From a virus: a stretch of 21,687 bases of DNA. The stretch's first letter is position 1; each line of letters starts with the position of its first letter. The position numbers and the translations under genes were made by a program. The notes beneath the pieces were generated by a model that was not told the DNA's origin, made no database searches, and was given only the letters and a program-made list of their open reading frames with translations. Shown piece by piece: positions 1 through 7,703 of this stretch. The stretch spans positions 1 through 21,687 of the IMG/VR virus record IMGVR_UViG_3300025000_000460. One strand, 5' to 3'.

Positions 1-14
1 GGGCTGGCGAGCCC
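1..14. other. short perfect inverted repeat at window edge
   Basis: Five bases (GGGCT, 1-5) pair with AGCCC (10-14) around a GGCG loop. No T-run follows, so it is not a clear intrinsic terminator. It could be part of a larger structure cut off by the window start. Positions 15-78 show no other gene apart from a possible upstream extension of the first gene. Confidence 0.25.
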
Positions 15-78
15 CGGAATTCGTTTAGGTATGAAAATTTTTTTAAGAGGTTTTCTTTCCAAAATAGAGGTGTTGTTT

Positions 79-633
79 GTGGCAGTAAATGTTAAAAAAG
101 ATATATCTGATGTAATTGTTAACACTGACGTAATGGCTGAATTGTTGGGCTATACGCGTCAGCGCGTAAATCAACTTGCAAAAGAAGGCGTCCTGGATAA
201 ACAAGCACCAGGGCGTTTTTTATTGCGGCAAAACATCAAAAAATATGTTGATTACATGCGTGTCAACCAGCCGGGGAAAGACGAAGAAGGAGCAACCGCC
301 CAGTATTGGGAAGAGAAAGCCTTGCACGAAAAAGCAAAGCGTGAGATGGCCGAGATAAAGCTGGCTAAACTAAAGAATCAGATGCACGATGCCGCCGATA
401 TAGAACTGGTTATGACCAATATGCTAGTGACATTTAGAACCCGTATACTTTCTATACCACAAAAGGTATCTCCGAAAGTTATTGGTGTTACTAATCTGGC
501 TGAAATAAGCGAGACTATCAACATTGAATTGCTGGAAGCTCTGACTGAGCTAAGCGAATATGACCCGGCCATGTTTGCCGGGGGTGATGCTATTGAAGAG
601 GAAGACGACGAAGTTATACAGCAGGATATTTAA
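79..633 (+). CDS. terS: terminase small subunit (Nu1-like)
   Basis: This is the probable DNA-recognition subunit of the packaging terminase, about 184 residues from the GTG at 79. It would bind the phage packaging site and deliver DNA to the large subunit encoded next. The N-terminal part reads as a winged-helix/MerR-like HTH: a segment around VMAELLGYTRQRVNQLAKEG is followed by a basic stretch, then an alanine- and lysine-rich helix (about residues 80-105) typical of Nu1-type small subunits. The C-terminus is strongly acidic (IEEEDDEV). I chose GTG 79 because GAGGTG at 67-72 lies 6 bases upstream. The longer in-frame ATG at 31 has no comparable ribosome site. The 3' end overlaps the large subunit start. 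Family assignment rests on the HTH, the size and the position directly before GpA. Confidence 0.8.
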   Translation: MAVNVKKDISDVIVNTDVMAELLGYTRQRVNQLAKEGVLDKQAPGRFLLRQNIKKYVDYMRVNQPGKDEEGATAQYWEEKALHEKAKREMAEIKLAKLKNQMHDAADIELVMTNMLVTFRTRILSIPQKVSPKVIGVTNLAEISETINIELLEALTELSEYDPAMFAGGDAIEEEDDEVIQQDI

Positions 634-2470
634 AGCGGCAGCCCCTCCGCCAAAGCTTACTATAAGCGAGTGGGCAGACCGGTATAGGAAGTTATCATCT
701 GAAAACGCTGCGGAGCCTGGCCAATGGCGCACAGATAGGGCGCCTTACCAGCGTGAGATAATGGATTGCATCACTAACCCAAAGATTGAAAAGGTTATTG
801 TTATGTCAAGCTCCCAGGTTGGTAAGTCAGAAATAATAAACAATACCTTAGGTTACTTTATAGATATTGATCCAGGTCCTTTGTTGATGATTCAGCCAAC
901 CATTGAAGTAGCACAGGATTACTCTAAGCGGCGTATCACGCCAATGATTAACGATACAGAAGCCCTAGCGGCAAGAGTGGCCGATTCAAAAACCAGAGAC
1001 CTTAATAACACAATCTTGATGAAAGTTTTCCCCGGTGGTTTCTTGGCTATGGGGGGTGCAAACTCTCCGGCTGGTTTAGCTAGTAGACCTATTCGCATTC
1101 TACTAGCTGATGAGGTTGACAGATATCCTGACAGTGCCGGTGGCGAAGGCGATCCCATTGCCCTGGCTGAAAAACGGACAACTACCTTCTGGAATCGGAA
1201 AAAAATATTTGTTTCTACCCCTACGATAAGGGGAGTCTCACGTATCGAACAGGAGTACGAACTTGGTACCCAAGAAAAATGGTGTATTTTATGTACTAAA
1301 TGCGGTGAGTATCACTTTATAACACTGCGGGATATTCAGTTTGATTATGAAAAGCATGAAAAAAACCGCAAAATAATTTATACCGTGAACGATGTAAAAT
1401 GGCGCTGCCCATCCTGCCTAGCGGAATACGATGAATATGCAGCCAAAAAACTCCCAGCCATATGGATTGCTGAAAATCAAATGGCCATAGAAAACGGTAT
1501 CAGAAGTTTTCGGATGAATTCTTTTGTATCTCCGTGGTATTCCTGGAAGCGGATCATCCAAGAATTTTTAGAGTCAAAGAAAGACCCGGAACGGTTTAAG
1601 GTTTTTGTCAATACCGTCCTGGGAGAAACATGGGAAGAGCGTGGAGAAATTGACGACGAGAGCATCTTGCTTGACCGGCGAGAAGAATATAAAGCCGATC
1701 TCCCTGATGGTGTTTTGATTATCACGATGGCCGTTGATACTCAGAATGACAGGCTGGAATATGAAGTAATAGGCTGGGGGCACGGCGAAGAATCTTGGGG
1801 AATTGAAAAAGGTATCATCTGGGGCAAGCCGGACGATAAGAAAACCTGGCTAATGCTGGATGATAAGCTTTCTAGGGTATGGAATTTTTCAGATAGCACC
1901 GGTCTGGTAATAGCCTGCACCTGCATAGACTCAGGCGGTCACTTCACGGAAGATGTTTATAAGTATTGCGGTGAGAGACTGCAAAAGAGAGTATTTCCGA
2001 TCAAGGGCCAGGGCGGTTCCGGAATACCTCTGGTACATAAAATTTCACGGAATAATAAGTATAAGTTGCCGCTAATCATGCTTGGCGTAGACTCTGGTAA
2101 AACCTCTACCATGCAGCGACTAAAAATAAAAAAACCTGGCCCGAAGTATTGCCACTTCCCACTCCAGGAAGAGCGGGGTTATGACCAAATATATTTTAAG
2201 GGATTAATTTCAGAAAAGCAGGTCATAAGAAAAGAGAAGGGCCGGACAGTAACTGCATGGGAAAACATAGCTAAGGACAAAAGAAACGAGCCGCTTGATT
2301 TACGGGTATATGCTTTAGCAGCACTGCAATTGCTTAAACCAAATTTTGAAGCCTTAGAAAAACGGCTTAAGGAGGTTGGTTTGGGGCAACAAAACAGCAG
2401 TCCTAAGTCAGCAAGTAAAGCACCTCAAAAGCGTTATGGAAGTGCCCAAAAAACATCGGATTATTATTAA
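587..2470 (+). CDS. terL: terminase large subunit (GpA family)
   Basis: Packaging motor ATPase and nuclease that cuts phage DNA and translocates it into the prohead through the portal. Numbered from ATG 587, the ATPase shows the GpA-type Walker A SSSQVGKSE near residues 74-82 and a Walker B LLADE near 172-176. A cysteine set, CxxCxxC at about 233-239 and CPSC at about 274-277, looks like the zinc-binding insertion common in GpA proteins. The C-terminal nuclease half has acidic candidates in AVDTQND (about 384) and CIDSGG (about 448). The length (about 627 residues) is normal for the family. The start is uncertain: ATG 560 and ATG 587 are possible, but TTG 593 has the best-spaced ribosome site (GGTGA, 583-587). 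The gene overlaps the small terminase. Confidence 0.95.
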   Translation: MLLKRKTTKLYSRIFKAAAPPPKLTISEWADRYRKLSSENAAEPGQWRTDRAPYQREIMDCITNPKIEKVIVMSSSQVGKSEIINNTLGYFIDIDPGPLLMIQPTIEVAQDYSKRRITPMINDTEALAARVADSKTRDLNNTILMKVFPGGFLAMGGANSPAGLASRPIRILLADEVDRYPDSAGGEGDPIALAEKRTTTFWNRKKIFVSTPTIRGVSRIEQEYELGTQEKWCILCTKCGEYHFITLRDIQFDYEKHEKNRKIIYTVNDVKWRCPSCLAEYDEYAAKKLPAIWIAENQMAIENGIRSFRMNSFVSPWYSWKRIIQEFLESKKDPERFKVFVNTVLGETWEERGEIDDESILLDRREEYKADLPDGVLIITMAVDTQNDRLEYEVIGWGHGEESWGIEKGIIWGKPDDKKTWLMLDDKLSRVWNFSDSTGLVIACTCIDSGGHFTEDVYKYCGERLQKRVFPIKGQGGSGIPLVHKISRNNKYKLPLIMLGVDSGKTSTMQRLKIKKPGPKYCHFPLQEERGYDQIYFKGLISEKQVIRKEKGRTVTAWENIAKDKRNEPLDLRVYALAALQLLKPNFEALEKRLKEVGLGQQNSSPKSASKAPQKRYGSAQKTSDYY

Positions 2471-2483
2471 AGACGGTGATTTT

Positions 2484-2720
2484 ATGTCTACAGACAGACT
2501 TCAATTAGCTAAAGACCGCCTTGCCGCTTATTATCAGGCTGAAATGGCTGTCTTAACCGGGCAAGAATATACAATTGGTTCGCGTTCCTTGAAGCGTGCA
2601 GACCTGGCGCAAATACGCTCCGCGATAAAAGAACTGGAAGGCCATGTTCAGATGCTGGAAGCTCAGGCAAGTGGTAGCACAGCTAGCAGGGCTAGGCGCA
2701 TAGTCCTGCGTGACATTTAG
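2484..2720 (+). CDS. gpW-like / DUF6148 head completion protein
   Basis: A 78-residue protein between the terminase and portal, the place occupied by lambda gpW. It begins with an amphipathic helix and contains the segment AVLTGQEYTIGSRSLKRADL, followed by a second long helix and a short basic tail (RARRIVLRDI). This GQSYTIGSRSLxRA-type pattern is familiar from DUF6148/gpW-like head-tail joining proteins of Firmicutes phages. By analogy with gpW it would bind beneath the portal after packaging and retain DNA. ATG 2484 is preceded by GGTGAT at 2475-2480. The open frame extends upstream into the terminase gene, but the homologous-looking sequence begins only at this ATG. Confidence 0.8.
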   Translation: MSTDRLQLAKDRLAAYYQAEMAVLTGQEYTIGSRSLKRADLAQIRSAIKELEGHVQMLEAQASGSTASRARRIVLRDI

Positions 2721-2731
2721 GTGGTGAGATA

Positions 2732-4339
2732 TTGAATATAGTCGACAGAGCGATAGCGTTTTTAAATCCCCGAAAAGCCTTGGAGCGCACAGCAGCACGT
2801 AAAACCCTTGAAGTTTTAAACTCGGGATATTCCGAATCGGGCGCATCGATGCGCAAAAAATCAATGAAGGGTTGGCGGGCAAGCAGTAGTAGTCCCCAGG
2901 CCGATATCGACATGAATCTGGATACCCTTCGACAGCGGTCAAGGGATTTGTTTATGGGTGGTGCACTGGGCCGGTCGGCTATCGTTACCCCTAGGACAAA
3001 TGTGGTTGGGGCAGGACTAAGACTTAAAAGCCGCATCGACTACGAATTTTTGGGTATCACTAGAGAGCAAGCCGACCAATGGGAAAGAAGTGTCGAGCGA
3101 GAATTTTCACTTTGGGCAGATTCTAAATTCTGCGATATTTTGCGACTGGATAATTTTTACGAAATGCAATCAAAGTTATTTATTTCTAAGTTATTAAACG
3201 GTGACGGATGGGCGGCCATAAAGCAGGGTGAGATAAAAAGATATTTCCCCTATGCGCTACGCATTCACTTGTTTGAGGCAGACAGGGTAAGTACACCTGA
3301 CACGTTCTCATCATATGGGATGCAGGGCATAAATCCAGATAACGGCAACCGCATATACAGTGGCGTGGAAGTTAATTCAGAGGGTGCAATTGTTGCCTAC
3401 TGGATTTCAAGTCACTATCCCTACGACCCGGCAAACCCCGAATGGAAATATGAGTGGACAAGGGTTGAGGCTTTCGGGGAGAAAACCGGTCAGCCAAACA
3501 TACTACAAATTATGGAGGCAGAACGTTGTGAGCAGTATAGGGGTGTACCATTTTTAGCACCGGTACTTGAAGCGATAAAACAAATTAGCCGCTACACCGA
3601 GGCAGAATTGATGGCAGCTATTGTCACCGGATTTTTTACGGTATTTATCAAAGAGGGGGAAACTCCGGTATCTGATTTTGCTTTGGCCGAGGCAGTGCCC
3701 GAGACAGAGAAGGTCAGTATTGACCCCAATGATTTTGAGTTGGGTGCAGGGACAATCAACTCCCTTCCTCCTGGCTACGATGTTGATATAGCTGATCCGA
3801 AAAGGCCAGCAACAAATTTTGATGCTTTTGTTACCGCTATATCCCGTCATATCGGGGCTGCTTTGGAGATACCTTACGAATTGCTACTAAAAAGTTTTAC
3901 ATCTAGCTATTCGGCATCAAGGGCAGCACTCCTGGAGGCTTGGAAATCTTTTAAGATGTCTCGGACATGGTTTGCAAATGACTTTTGTCAGCCGGTATAT
4001 GAATTATGGCTTTATGAAGCAGTAGCCAGGGGCAGGATTATAGCTCCTGGTTTTTTCAATGACCAGCTAATAGCCAAGGCCTGGGCAAGGGCTGAGTGGC
4101 ATGGTCCAGCTCCTGGGCAGATAGACCCAACTAAAGAGGTACAGGCTGCTAAGTTTCGGGTGGAAAATGGCTTCAGTACTAGGGAGAGGGAGACGATTGA
4201 GCTTACCGGTGGTGATTTTGACAGAAATATTGAGCAGTTGCAGCGTGAAAACGAGCTAATGAAGCAGGCGGGATTAAATCAGCCTGCTGCCGCGACACAG
4301 ACCGATGGGGGTAATAATAATGGCAAAGGTGCAGATTAA
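2732..4339 (+). CDS. portal protein (lambda gpB family)
   Basis: The dodecameric portal at the capsid vertex through which DNA enters and to which the tail attaches. The 535-residue length and sequence style match the lambda-family portal (Phage_portal_2). Visible elements are an N-terminal arginine-rich region with the pattern LRQRSRDLFMGG, followed by NVVGAGLRLKS, an alpha-helical wing, and a C-terminal half with SSYSASRAALLEAWKSF, which is characteristic of the family. The tail end is low-complexity (Gln, Asn, Gly). The start is TTG 2732 with GTGGTGAG at 2721-2728. The stop lies 11 bases after the preceding stop plus the gene length, and the 3' end overlaps the protease gene by about 20 bases, suggesting coupled translation. 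Confidence 0.95.
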   Translation: MNIVDRAIAFLNPRKALERTAARKTLEVLNSGYSESGASMRKKSMKGWRASSSSPQADIDMNLDTLRQRSRDLFMGGALGRSAIVTPRTNVVGAGLRLKSRIDYEFLGITREQADQWERSVEREFSLWADSKFCDILRLDNFYEMQSKLFISKLLNGDGWAAIKQGEIKRYFPYALRIHLFEADRVSTPDTFSSYGMQGINPDNGNRIYSGVEVNSEGAIVAYWISSHYPYDPANPEWKYEWTRVEAFGEKTGQPNILQIMEAERCEQYRGVPFLAPVLEAIKQISRYTEAELMAAIVTGFFTVFIKEGETPVSDFALAEAVPETEKVSIDPNDFELGAGTINSLPPGYDVDIADPKRPATNFDAFVTAISRHIGAALEIPYELLLKSFTSSYSASRAALLEAWKSFKMSRTWFANDFCQPVYELWLYEAVARGRIIAPGFFNDQLIAKAWARAEWHGPAPGQIDPTKEVQAAKFRVENGFSTRERETIELTGGDFDRNIEQLQRENELMKQAGLNQPAAATQTDGGNNNGKGAD

Positions 4340-5375
4340 GGGTCCAATAGTTTCAAGTGGAGTCAAAAGGATTTATGAATGGTTCGGTATAGATGCCACA
4401 AGCCCCAGAGATATAGAAAAATCTTTGGTTGAGGCTAACGGCGAAGATCTGGAAGTAGAAATAAATAGTGGCGGCGGAGATGTATTCTCAGGGACCGAAA
4501 TATATACAGCACTAAAGGATTATAAGGGGAATGTCACCGTCAAAATCGTTGGGATAGCGGCAAGTGCAGCAAGCGTTATTGCTATGGCTGGCAAAAAAGT
4601 ATTAATTTCACCTCCGGCGCAGATTATGATGCATAATGTAGCTTCTTTTGCAAGCGGCGACTATCGGGCGATGGAGCACAGCGCTGAAGTCTTAAAGAAT
4701 TACAATAAATCAATATCAAATGCTTATATGCTTAAGACCGGCCTGGAGCAAGAAAAACTGCTTGAGTTAATGAATAAAGAAACATGGCTTAATGCTCAGC
4801 AAGCAGTGGAATATGGCTTTGCTGATGAAGTTATGTTTGATGATAACAACCAGTTAGTTGCTAGTCTTGGAAGTACCTTTGTTTTGCCACAGGAAGTTAT
4901 AAATAAAGTCAGGAATTTTATTGAAAAACCTGCCGACCTAACGGAAAACTTTATCACAAATAAATCAAAGGAGGATGAACCATTGGAAATCAAAAACGTA
5001 GACGAACTAAGGCAACACTTCCCTGATTTAGTTAATCAGCTTGTTGCTGCAGCAAAGGAAGAAGGGGCAAAGGACGAACGAAACCGGATCAAGTCTATCG
5101 ACGAAATCAGCAATACCATAGCCCCGGAACTGGTAAATAAGGCTAAGTATGAAGAGCCTATGACTGCTGAGCAGCTGGCATTCCAGTCTCTTAAAAACGA
5201 TGCTGCAAAAGGCCGCCAGTATCTTAATGACGTGGCTGCAGATAATGCCAAATCTAAAGCTAATGAAATACCTGGTCAGCAAGGTCAGCAAAACCAGGGC
5301 AAAGAGAATGAAGCCAAAGAGGTAGATGATGCAGTAGACTTTATTGCAAACTCTGCCAATCAAAGGAGGAGATAA
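4320..5375 (+). CDS. ClpP-like prohead maturation protease with C-terminal scaffold region
   Basis: Serine protease of the ClpP/S49-like head-maturation group, 351 residues. It acts inside the prohead to remove scaffold before DNA packaging. The fold signature is clear: NSGGGDVFSG (about 49-58), the nucleophile motif GIAASAAS with Ser82 the likely catalytic serine, MMHN with His105, and ETWLNAQQAVEYGFADE in which Glu154 occupies the ClpP aspartate position. From about residue 200 the protein becomes charged and helical, as expected for a scaffolding domain. I prefer ATG 4320 to ATG 4305 because GGGGG lies 8-9 bases upstream and the conserved sequence starts there. The gene overlaps the portal gene. 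A second, internal start is described separately. Confidence 0.9.
   Translation: MAKVQIKGPIVSSGVKRIYEWFGIDATSPRDIEKSLVEANGEDLEVEINSGGGDVFSGTEIYTALKDYKGNVTVKIVGIAASAASVIAMAGKKVLISPPAQIMMHNVASFASGDYRAMEHSAEVLKNYNKSISNAYMLKTGLEQEKLLELMNKETWLNAQQAVEYGFADEVMFDDNNQLVASLGSTFVLPQEVINKVRNFIEKPADLTENFITNKSKEDEPLEIKNVDELRQHFPDLVNQLVAAAKEEGAKDERNRIKSIDEISNTIAPELVNKAKYEEPMTAEQLAFQSLKNDAAKGRQYLNDVAADNAKSKANEIPGQQGQQNQGKENEAKEVDDAVDFIANSANQRRR
4967..4974 (+). promoter_or_regulatory. strong internal Shine-Dalgarno in protease gene
   Basis: AAAGGAGG lies 8 bases upstream of an in-frame TTG at 4983, within the protease reading frame. It is as strong as the sites before the gene starts at 5377 and 6038. This is where a scaffold start would be expected. 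Confidence 0.6.
4983..5375 (+). CDS. probable nested scaffolding protein (Nu3-like, in-frame internal start)
   Basis: A second product of about 130 residues, identical to the C-terminal part of the protease, is predicted from TTG 4983. It has a full SD (AAAGGAGG, 4967-4974) at ideal spacing. The sequence begins with EIKNVDELRQHFPDLVNQLV and continues as charged, alanine-rich helices, ending in a glutamine-rich low-complexity tail. This composition suits an internal scaffold that guides capsid assembly and is later degraded by the protease. Lambda makes Nu3 in the same way inside gene C (established knowledge). TTG starts occur at four other genes here. Separate translation is inferred from sequence only. 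Confidence 0.6.
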   Translation: MEIKNVDELRQHFPDLVNQLVAAAKEEGAKDERNRIKSIDEISNTIAPELVNKAKYEEPMTAEQLAFQSLKNDAAKGRQYLNDVAADNAKSKANEIPGQQGQQNQGKENEAKEVDDAVDFIANSANQRRR

Positions 5376-5376
5376 G

Positions 5377-6024
5377 ATGGCGCAACTTCTTAGTAATCTG
5401 GGTACATACGTACCTGATAATTTATTTGCAAGTCTCGATGTACCGGTTCTCGTTAAGCCGGTTACGCTACTTACTGGTCAAGGAGTTATTAAGCGTGGGA
5501 CCGTTTTAGGTAAAATAACTAAGGCTATTGGTGCACCGGTTAAAACTGGCACTGGTAACGGCACTTGCACAGACGTTTCGCTTGGTGCAACTGCTAAAAT
5601 AGGCACATACACTATGACTTGCACTGCTGCAGTGGGTAATGGTGGTACTTTTAGCGTTGTGGATCCTGATAATATGCAACTTACCAATGCTACTGTAGGC
5701 ACTGCTTATGCCGGTCCTATTAATTTTAAAATTAACGACGGTACCACTGATTTTATTGTTGGTGACAAATTTACTATTGCCGTAGCTGCCGGAAGCGGTA
5801 AATACAAGGTTGTTGACAGTACAAGTGTTGACGGTAGTCAAGTGGCAGAACGTGTTCTTATTGCAGATACTGACACTACCGATGCTGACGTTATTACCGA
5901 AGCTTATATTAGCGGGCACTTTAACCGTGAGGCCTTAATTTTCGGTGGTGAGGATACTGCCGATGATCACGAAGTAGCGCTCAGAGATCTTAATATTATT
6001 CTGAGCGACAATATTACCTACTAG
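5377..6024 (+). CDS. head decoration protein (lambda gpD-like, with inserted beta domain)
   Basis: Capsid-stabilising decoration protein that would bind the outside of the expanded shell. It has 215 residues, about twice lambda gpD. The first 45 residues (containing VTLLTGQGVIKRGTVLGKIT) and the last 60 (RVLIADTDTTDADVITEAYI, then FNREALIF) form a gpD-like frame. Between them is a Gly/Thr/Val-rich beta segment of roughly 85 residues, starting TGTGNGTCTD and ending DFIVGDKFTIAV. Similar GNGT-type inserts are seen in decoration proteins of other phages. ATG 5377 has AAAGGAGGAG at 5362-5371. The location between scaffold and capsid genes matches the lambda order C-Nu3-D-E. Confidence 0.85.
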   Translation: MAQLLSNLGTYVPDNLFASLDVPVLVKPVTLLTGQGVIKRGTVLGKITKAIGAPVKTGTGNGTCTDVSLGATAKIGTYTMTCTAAVGNGGTFSVVDPDNMQLTNATVGTAYAGPINFKINDGTTDFIVGDKFTIAVAAGSGKYKVVDSTSVDGSQVAERVLIADTDTTDADVITEAYISGHFNREALIFGGEDTADDHEVALRDLNIILSDNITY

Positions 6025-6037
6025 GAGGTAAGCTAAA

Positions 6038-7090
6038 TTGACCATAAATATCTATGAAACCAGGACAATGATGCGGGCCATTGAAAAGATGATGCCCAAG
6101 CAAACATTTCTCCGTGATACATTTTTCCCAAATATCCAAACATTTGTAAATGAGAAAGTTGACGTTGATTTCCGTAAGGGTAAGCGTAGAATGGCACCAT
6201 TTGTAGCCCGTAATAGTGGCGGTATTACAGTTAGTCGCCAGGGCTTTCAAACTGACACCTGGCAGACTCCTTACGTTGCACCGCAAAGGCTGCTGACCAA
6301 GAATGATTTAAATAACCGTATGATTGGTGAAAATATATACAGTACCAGAACCCCGGCACAGCGGGCAATGGAGTTGCTGGGCAGAGATTTAGTTGAGCTT
6401 GAAGATATGATTGTTCGCCGTGAGGAATGGTTCTGTCGTCAAGTGCTGCTGTATGGTGTCGTAACAATTAAAGGCTGGATTGATAAGTTTGGTGGTACCG
6501 ATTATGTCGAGGATACCGTTGATTACCAGTTTACTAATAAGGAAACCTTATCCGGTGCCGATGCCTGGGATCAGTCTACTTGCGATATGTACGCCGACCT
6601 TAAGCGTATCCGTCTGGCAATAATTCAGGCTGCAGGTATGAATCCTAACGTTGGTATTATGGCCGGAAATGTGGCTGACTTATTCATCAATAACTTAGCT
6701 GTCCAAACGTTACTCGATATCAGGAACCTTACCATTGGTACAATCCAGCCCCGCATTCAGCAAGACGGCATAACCTATATCGGTACTATCGCATCCCTGG
6801 GCCTTGAACTTTACACCTACGATGAGTGGTTCCTTGACGACGATGACGTTGAATACCCGATGATGCCGGATGATTACCTGATTATGGGCCGCACTGGTTT
6901 AGGTTCTAGGCTCTATGGTGCTGTTACTCAGGTGGAAGAAGTAGATAAAGAGTTTCATACCTACGAAGGTACCCGTATTCCGAAGGTATGGACTGACACC
7001 AATAATGACATGAAGCTGGTTCGTATTGCGTCCAGGCCACTGCCTAAGCCTGATGATGTTGACTCCTGGTATGTACTGAAGGTGAAATAA
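6038..7090 (+). CDS. major capsid protein (gpE family)
   Basis: The main shell subunit, 350 residues, resembling Phage_cap_E. It starts with short helices, then has a beta-rich stretch with DVDFRKGKRRMAPFV, and the segment YVAPQRLLTKNDLNNR that is typical of this family. A helix-rich middle includes RAMELLGRDLVELEDMIVRREEWF, here cited as the region around residues 105-135. The C-terminal part contains YDEWFLDDDD followed by MMPDDYLIMG, also family-typical. The start is TTG 6038, preceded by TAGGAGGT at 6022-6029. A non-AUG start on a highly expressed gene is compensated by that near-perfect ribosome site. The stop overlaps the next ATG in TAATG, implying coupling. Confidence 0.93.
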   Translation: MTINIYETRTMMRAIEKMMPKQTFLRDTFFPNIQTFVNEKVDVDFRKGKRRMAPFVARNSGGITVSRQGFQTDTWQTPYVAPQRLLTKNDLNNRMIGENIYSTRTPAQRAMELLGRDLVELEDMIVRREEWFCRQVLLYGVVTIKGWIDKFGGTDYVEDTVDYQFTNKETLSGADAWDQSTCDMYADLKRIRLAIIQAAGMNPNVGIMAGNVADLFINNLAVQTLLDIRNLTIGTIQPRIQQDGITYIGTIASLGLELYTYDEWFLDDDDVEYPMMPDDYLIMGRTGLGSRLYGAVTQVEEVDKEFHTYEGTRIPKVWTDTNNDMKLVRIASRPLPKPDDVDSWYVLKVK

Positions 7091-7398
7091 TGGCAGTTAT
7101 CGTTAATCGTTTTAAAGTACGGCGCAACGGCATCGTTTACGGCCCTGGGCAGCCGGGCGGTAAAATTATTACGGGCCTTTCCAAGGCAGAAGAGGCCCGT
7201 TTGATTGCTGGTTCTAACGGTACTATCGAAAAATATATCCCGTTTGTGGTTGAAAAATCGGCTGAAAAAGCAGTAAAAGAACCAGCTGGAAATACTGAAC
7301 CGGAAAACACCGAAGAACCGGAAGAAACGGAAGAAAACACCGAAGAAGACATTTTAAATATTAATATTGACGATTTAATTAAGTCTGGTGATAAGTAA
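7090..7398 (+). CDS. small head-region protein with acidic tail, function unknown
   Basis: I do not recognise a defined family. The 102-residue protein has a compact N-terminal part with MAVIVNRFKVRRNGIVYGPG, a pattern that suggests a small beta fold, and a helical segment around LSKAEEARLIAGSNGT. After about residue 65 it becomes highly acidic and repetitive (Glu-Asn-Thr-Glu-Pro units), ending with LNINIDDLIKSGDK. Placement between the capsid and connector genes is that of lambda FI or other accessory head proteins, so a packaging or head-assembly helper role is possible but not shown. Start ATG 7090 overlaps the capsid stop, and its stop overlaps the next start (TAATG on both sides), so it is translationally embedded in the head operon. 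Confidence 0.7.
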   Translation: MAVIVNRFKVRRNGIVYGPGQPGGKIITGLSKAEEARLIAGSNGTIEKYIPFVVEKSAEKAVKEPAGNTEPENTEEPEETEENTEEDILNINIDDLIKSGDK

Positions 7399-7703
7399 TG
7401 GGATTTAAGGACCAATTAGCTCTAGATACGGCTGTTTTTCTTAATACTGACGAGTTTGCCGACACGCACAACATTGACGGAGAGCAGGTTACCTGTGTTT
7501 TTGACAACGATATTTTTCAGAAAGGGCAGACTGCTGACGGAGTTTATATTAGCATAAAAAAACTATTTATAAAATCCGCAGATTTGCCTGACCGACCAGT
7601 TGTTGGTCAACATGTCCGGGTAGACGGCGAATTGTATTTAGTTTCCGACTCAACAGAAGTCATGGGACTGCTTGAAATAACCCTAGAGGCGAATGAGACA
7701 TGA
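7398..7703 (+). CDS. head-tail connector, lambda gpFII-like
   Basis: A 101-residue protein with the pattern expected of the Phage_attach/FII group: an N-terminal helix followed by AVFLNTDEFAD, then alternating beta strands and a conserved-looking ending, GELYLVSDSTEVMGLLEITL. FII-type proteins form a ring that joins the filled head to the tail. The location after the capsid and before the Z-like gene fits that role. ATG 7398 overlaps the preceding TAA. The end overlaps the next gene as ATGA. Assignment is by pattern and position; distant alternatives are other small neck proteins of the same fold. Confidence 0.72.
   Translation: MGFKDQLALDTAVFLNTDEFADTHNIDGEQVTCVFDNDIFQKGQTADGVYISIKKLFIKSADLPDRPVVGQHVRVDGELYLVSDSTEVMGLLEITLEANET

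Noticed and set aside
1-14. Terminator or tRNA end at the window start
   Set aside because: There is no T-run after the hairpin and too little sequence to support a tRNA.
2369-2483. AAGGAGG at 2369-2375 inside the terminase gene with a TTG at 2376 or 2381, and an N-terminal extension of the gpW-like gene
   Set aside because: TTG 2376 is too close to the SD. TTG 2381 is in the terminase frame and would give only a 29-residue fragment. The family-like sequence starts at ATG 2484.
2553-2942. Long antisense open frames such as 2553-2942, 5028-5363, 5506-5919 and 13042-13482
   Set aside because: They lie opposite well-supported genes, lack ribosome sites, and have compositions typical of reverse-complement shadows.
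4975-5001. ATG at 4975 right after the internal AAAGGAGG
   Set aside because: It is out of frame, directly abuts the SD and meets a stop after eight codons.
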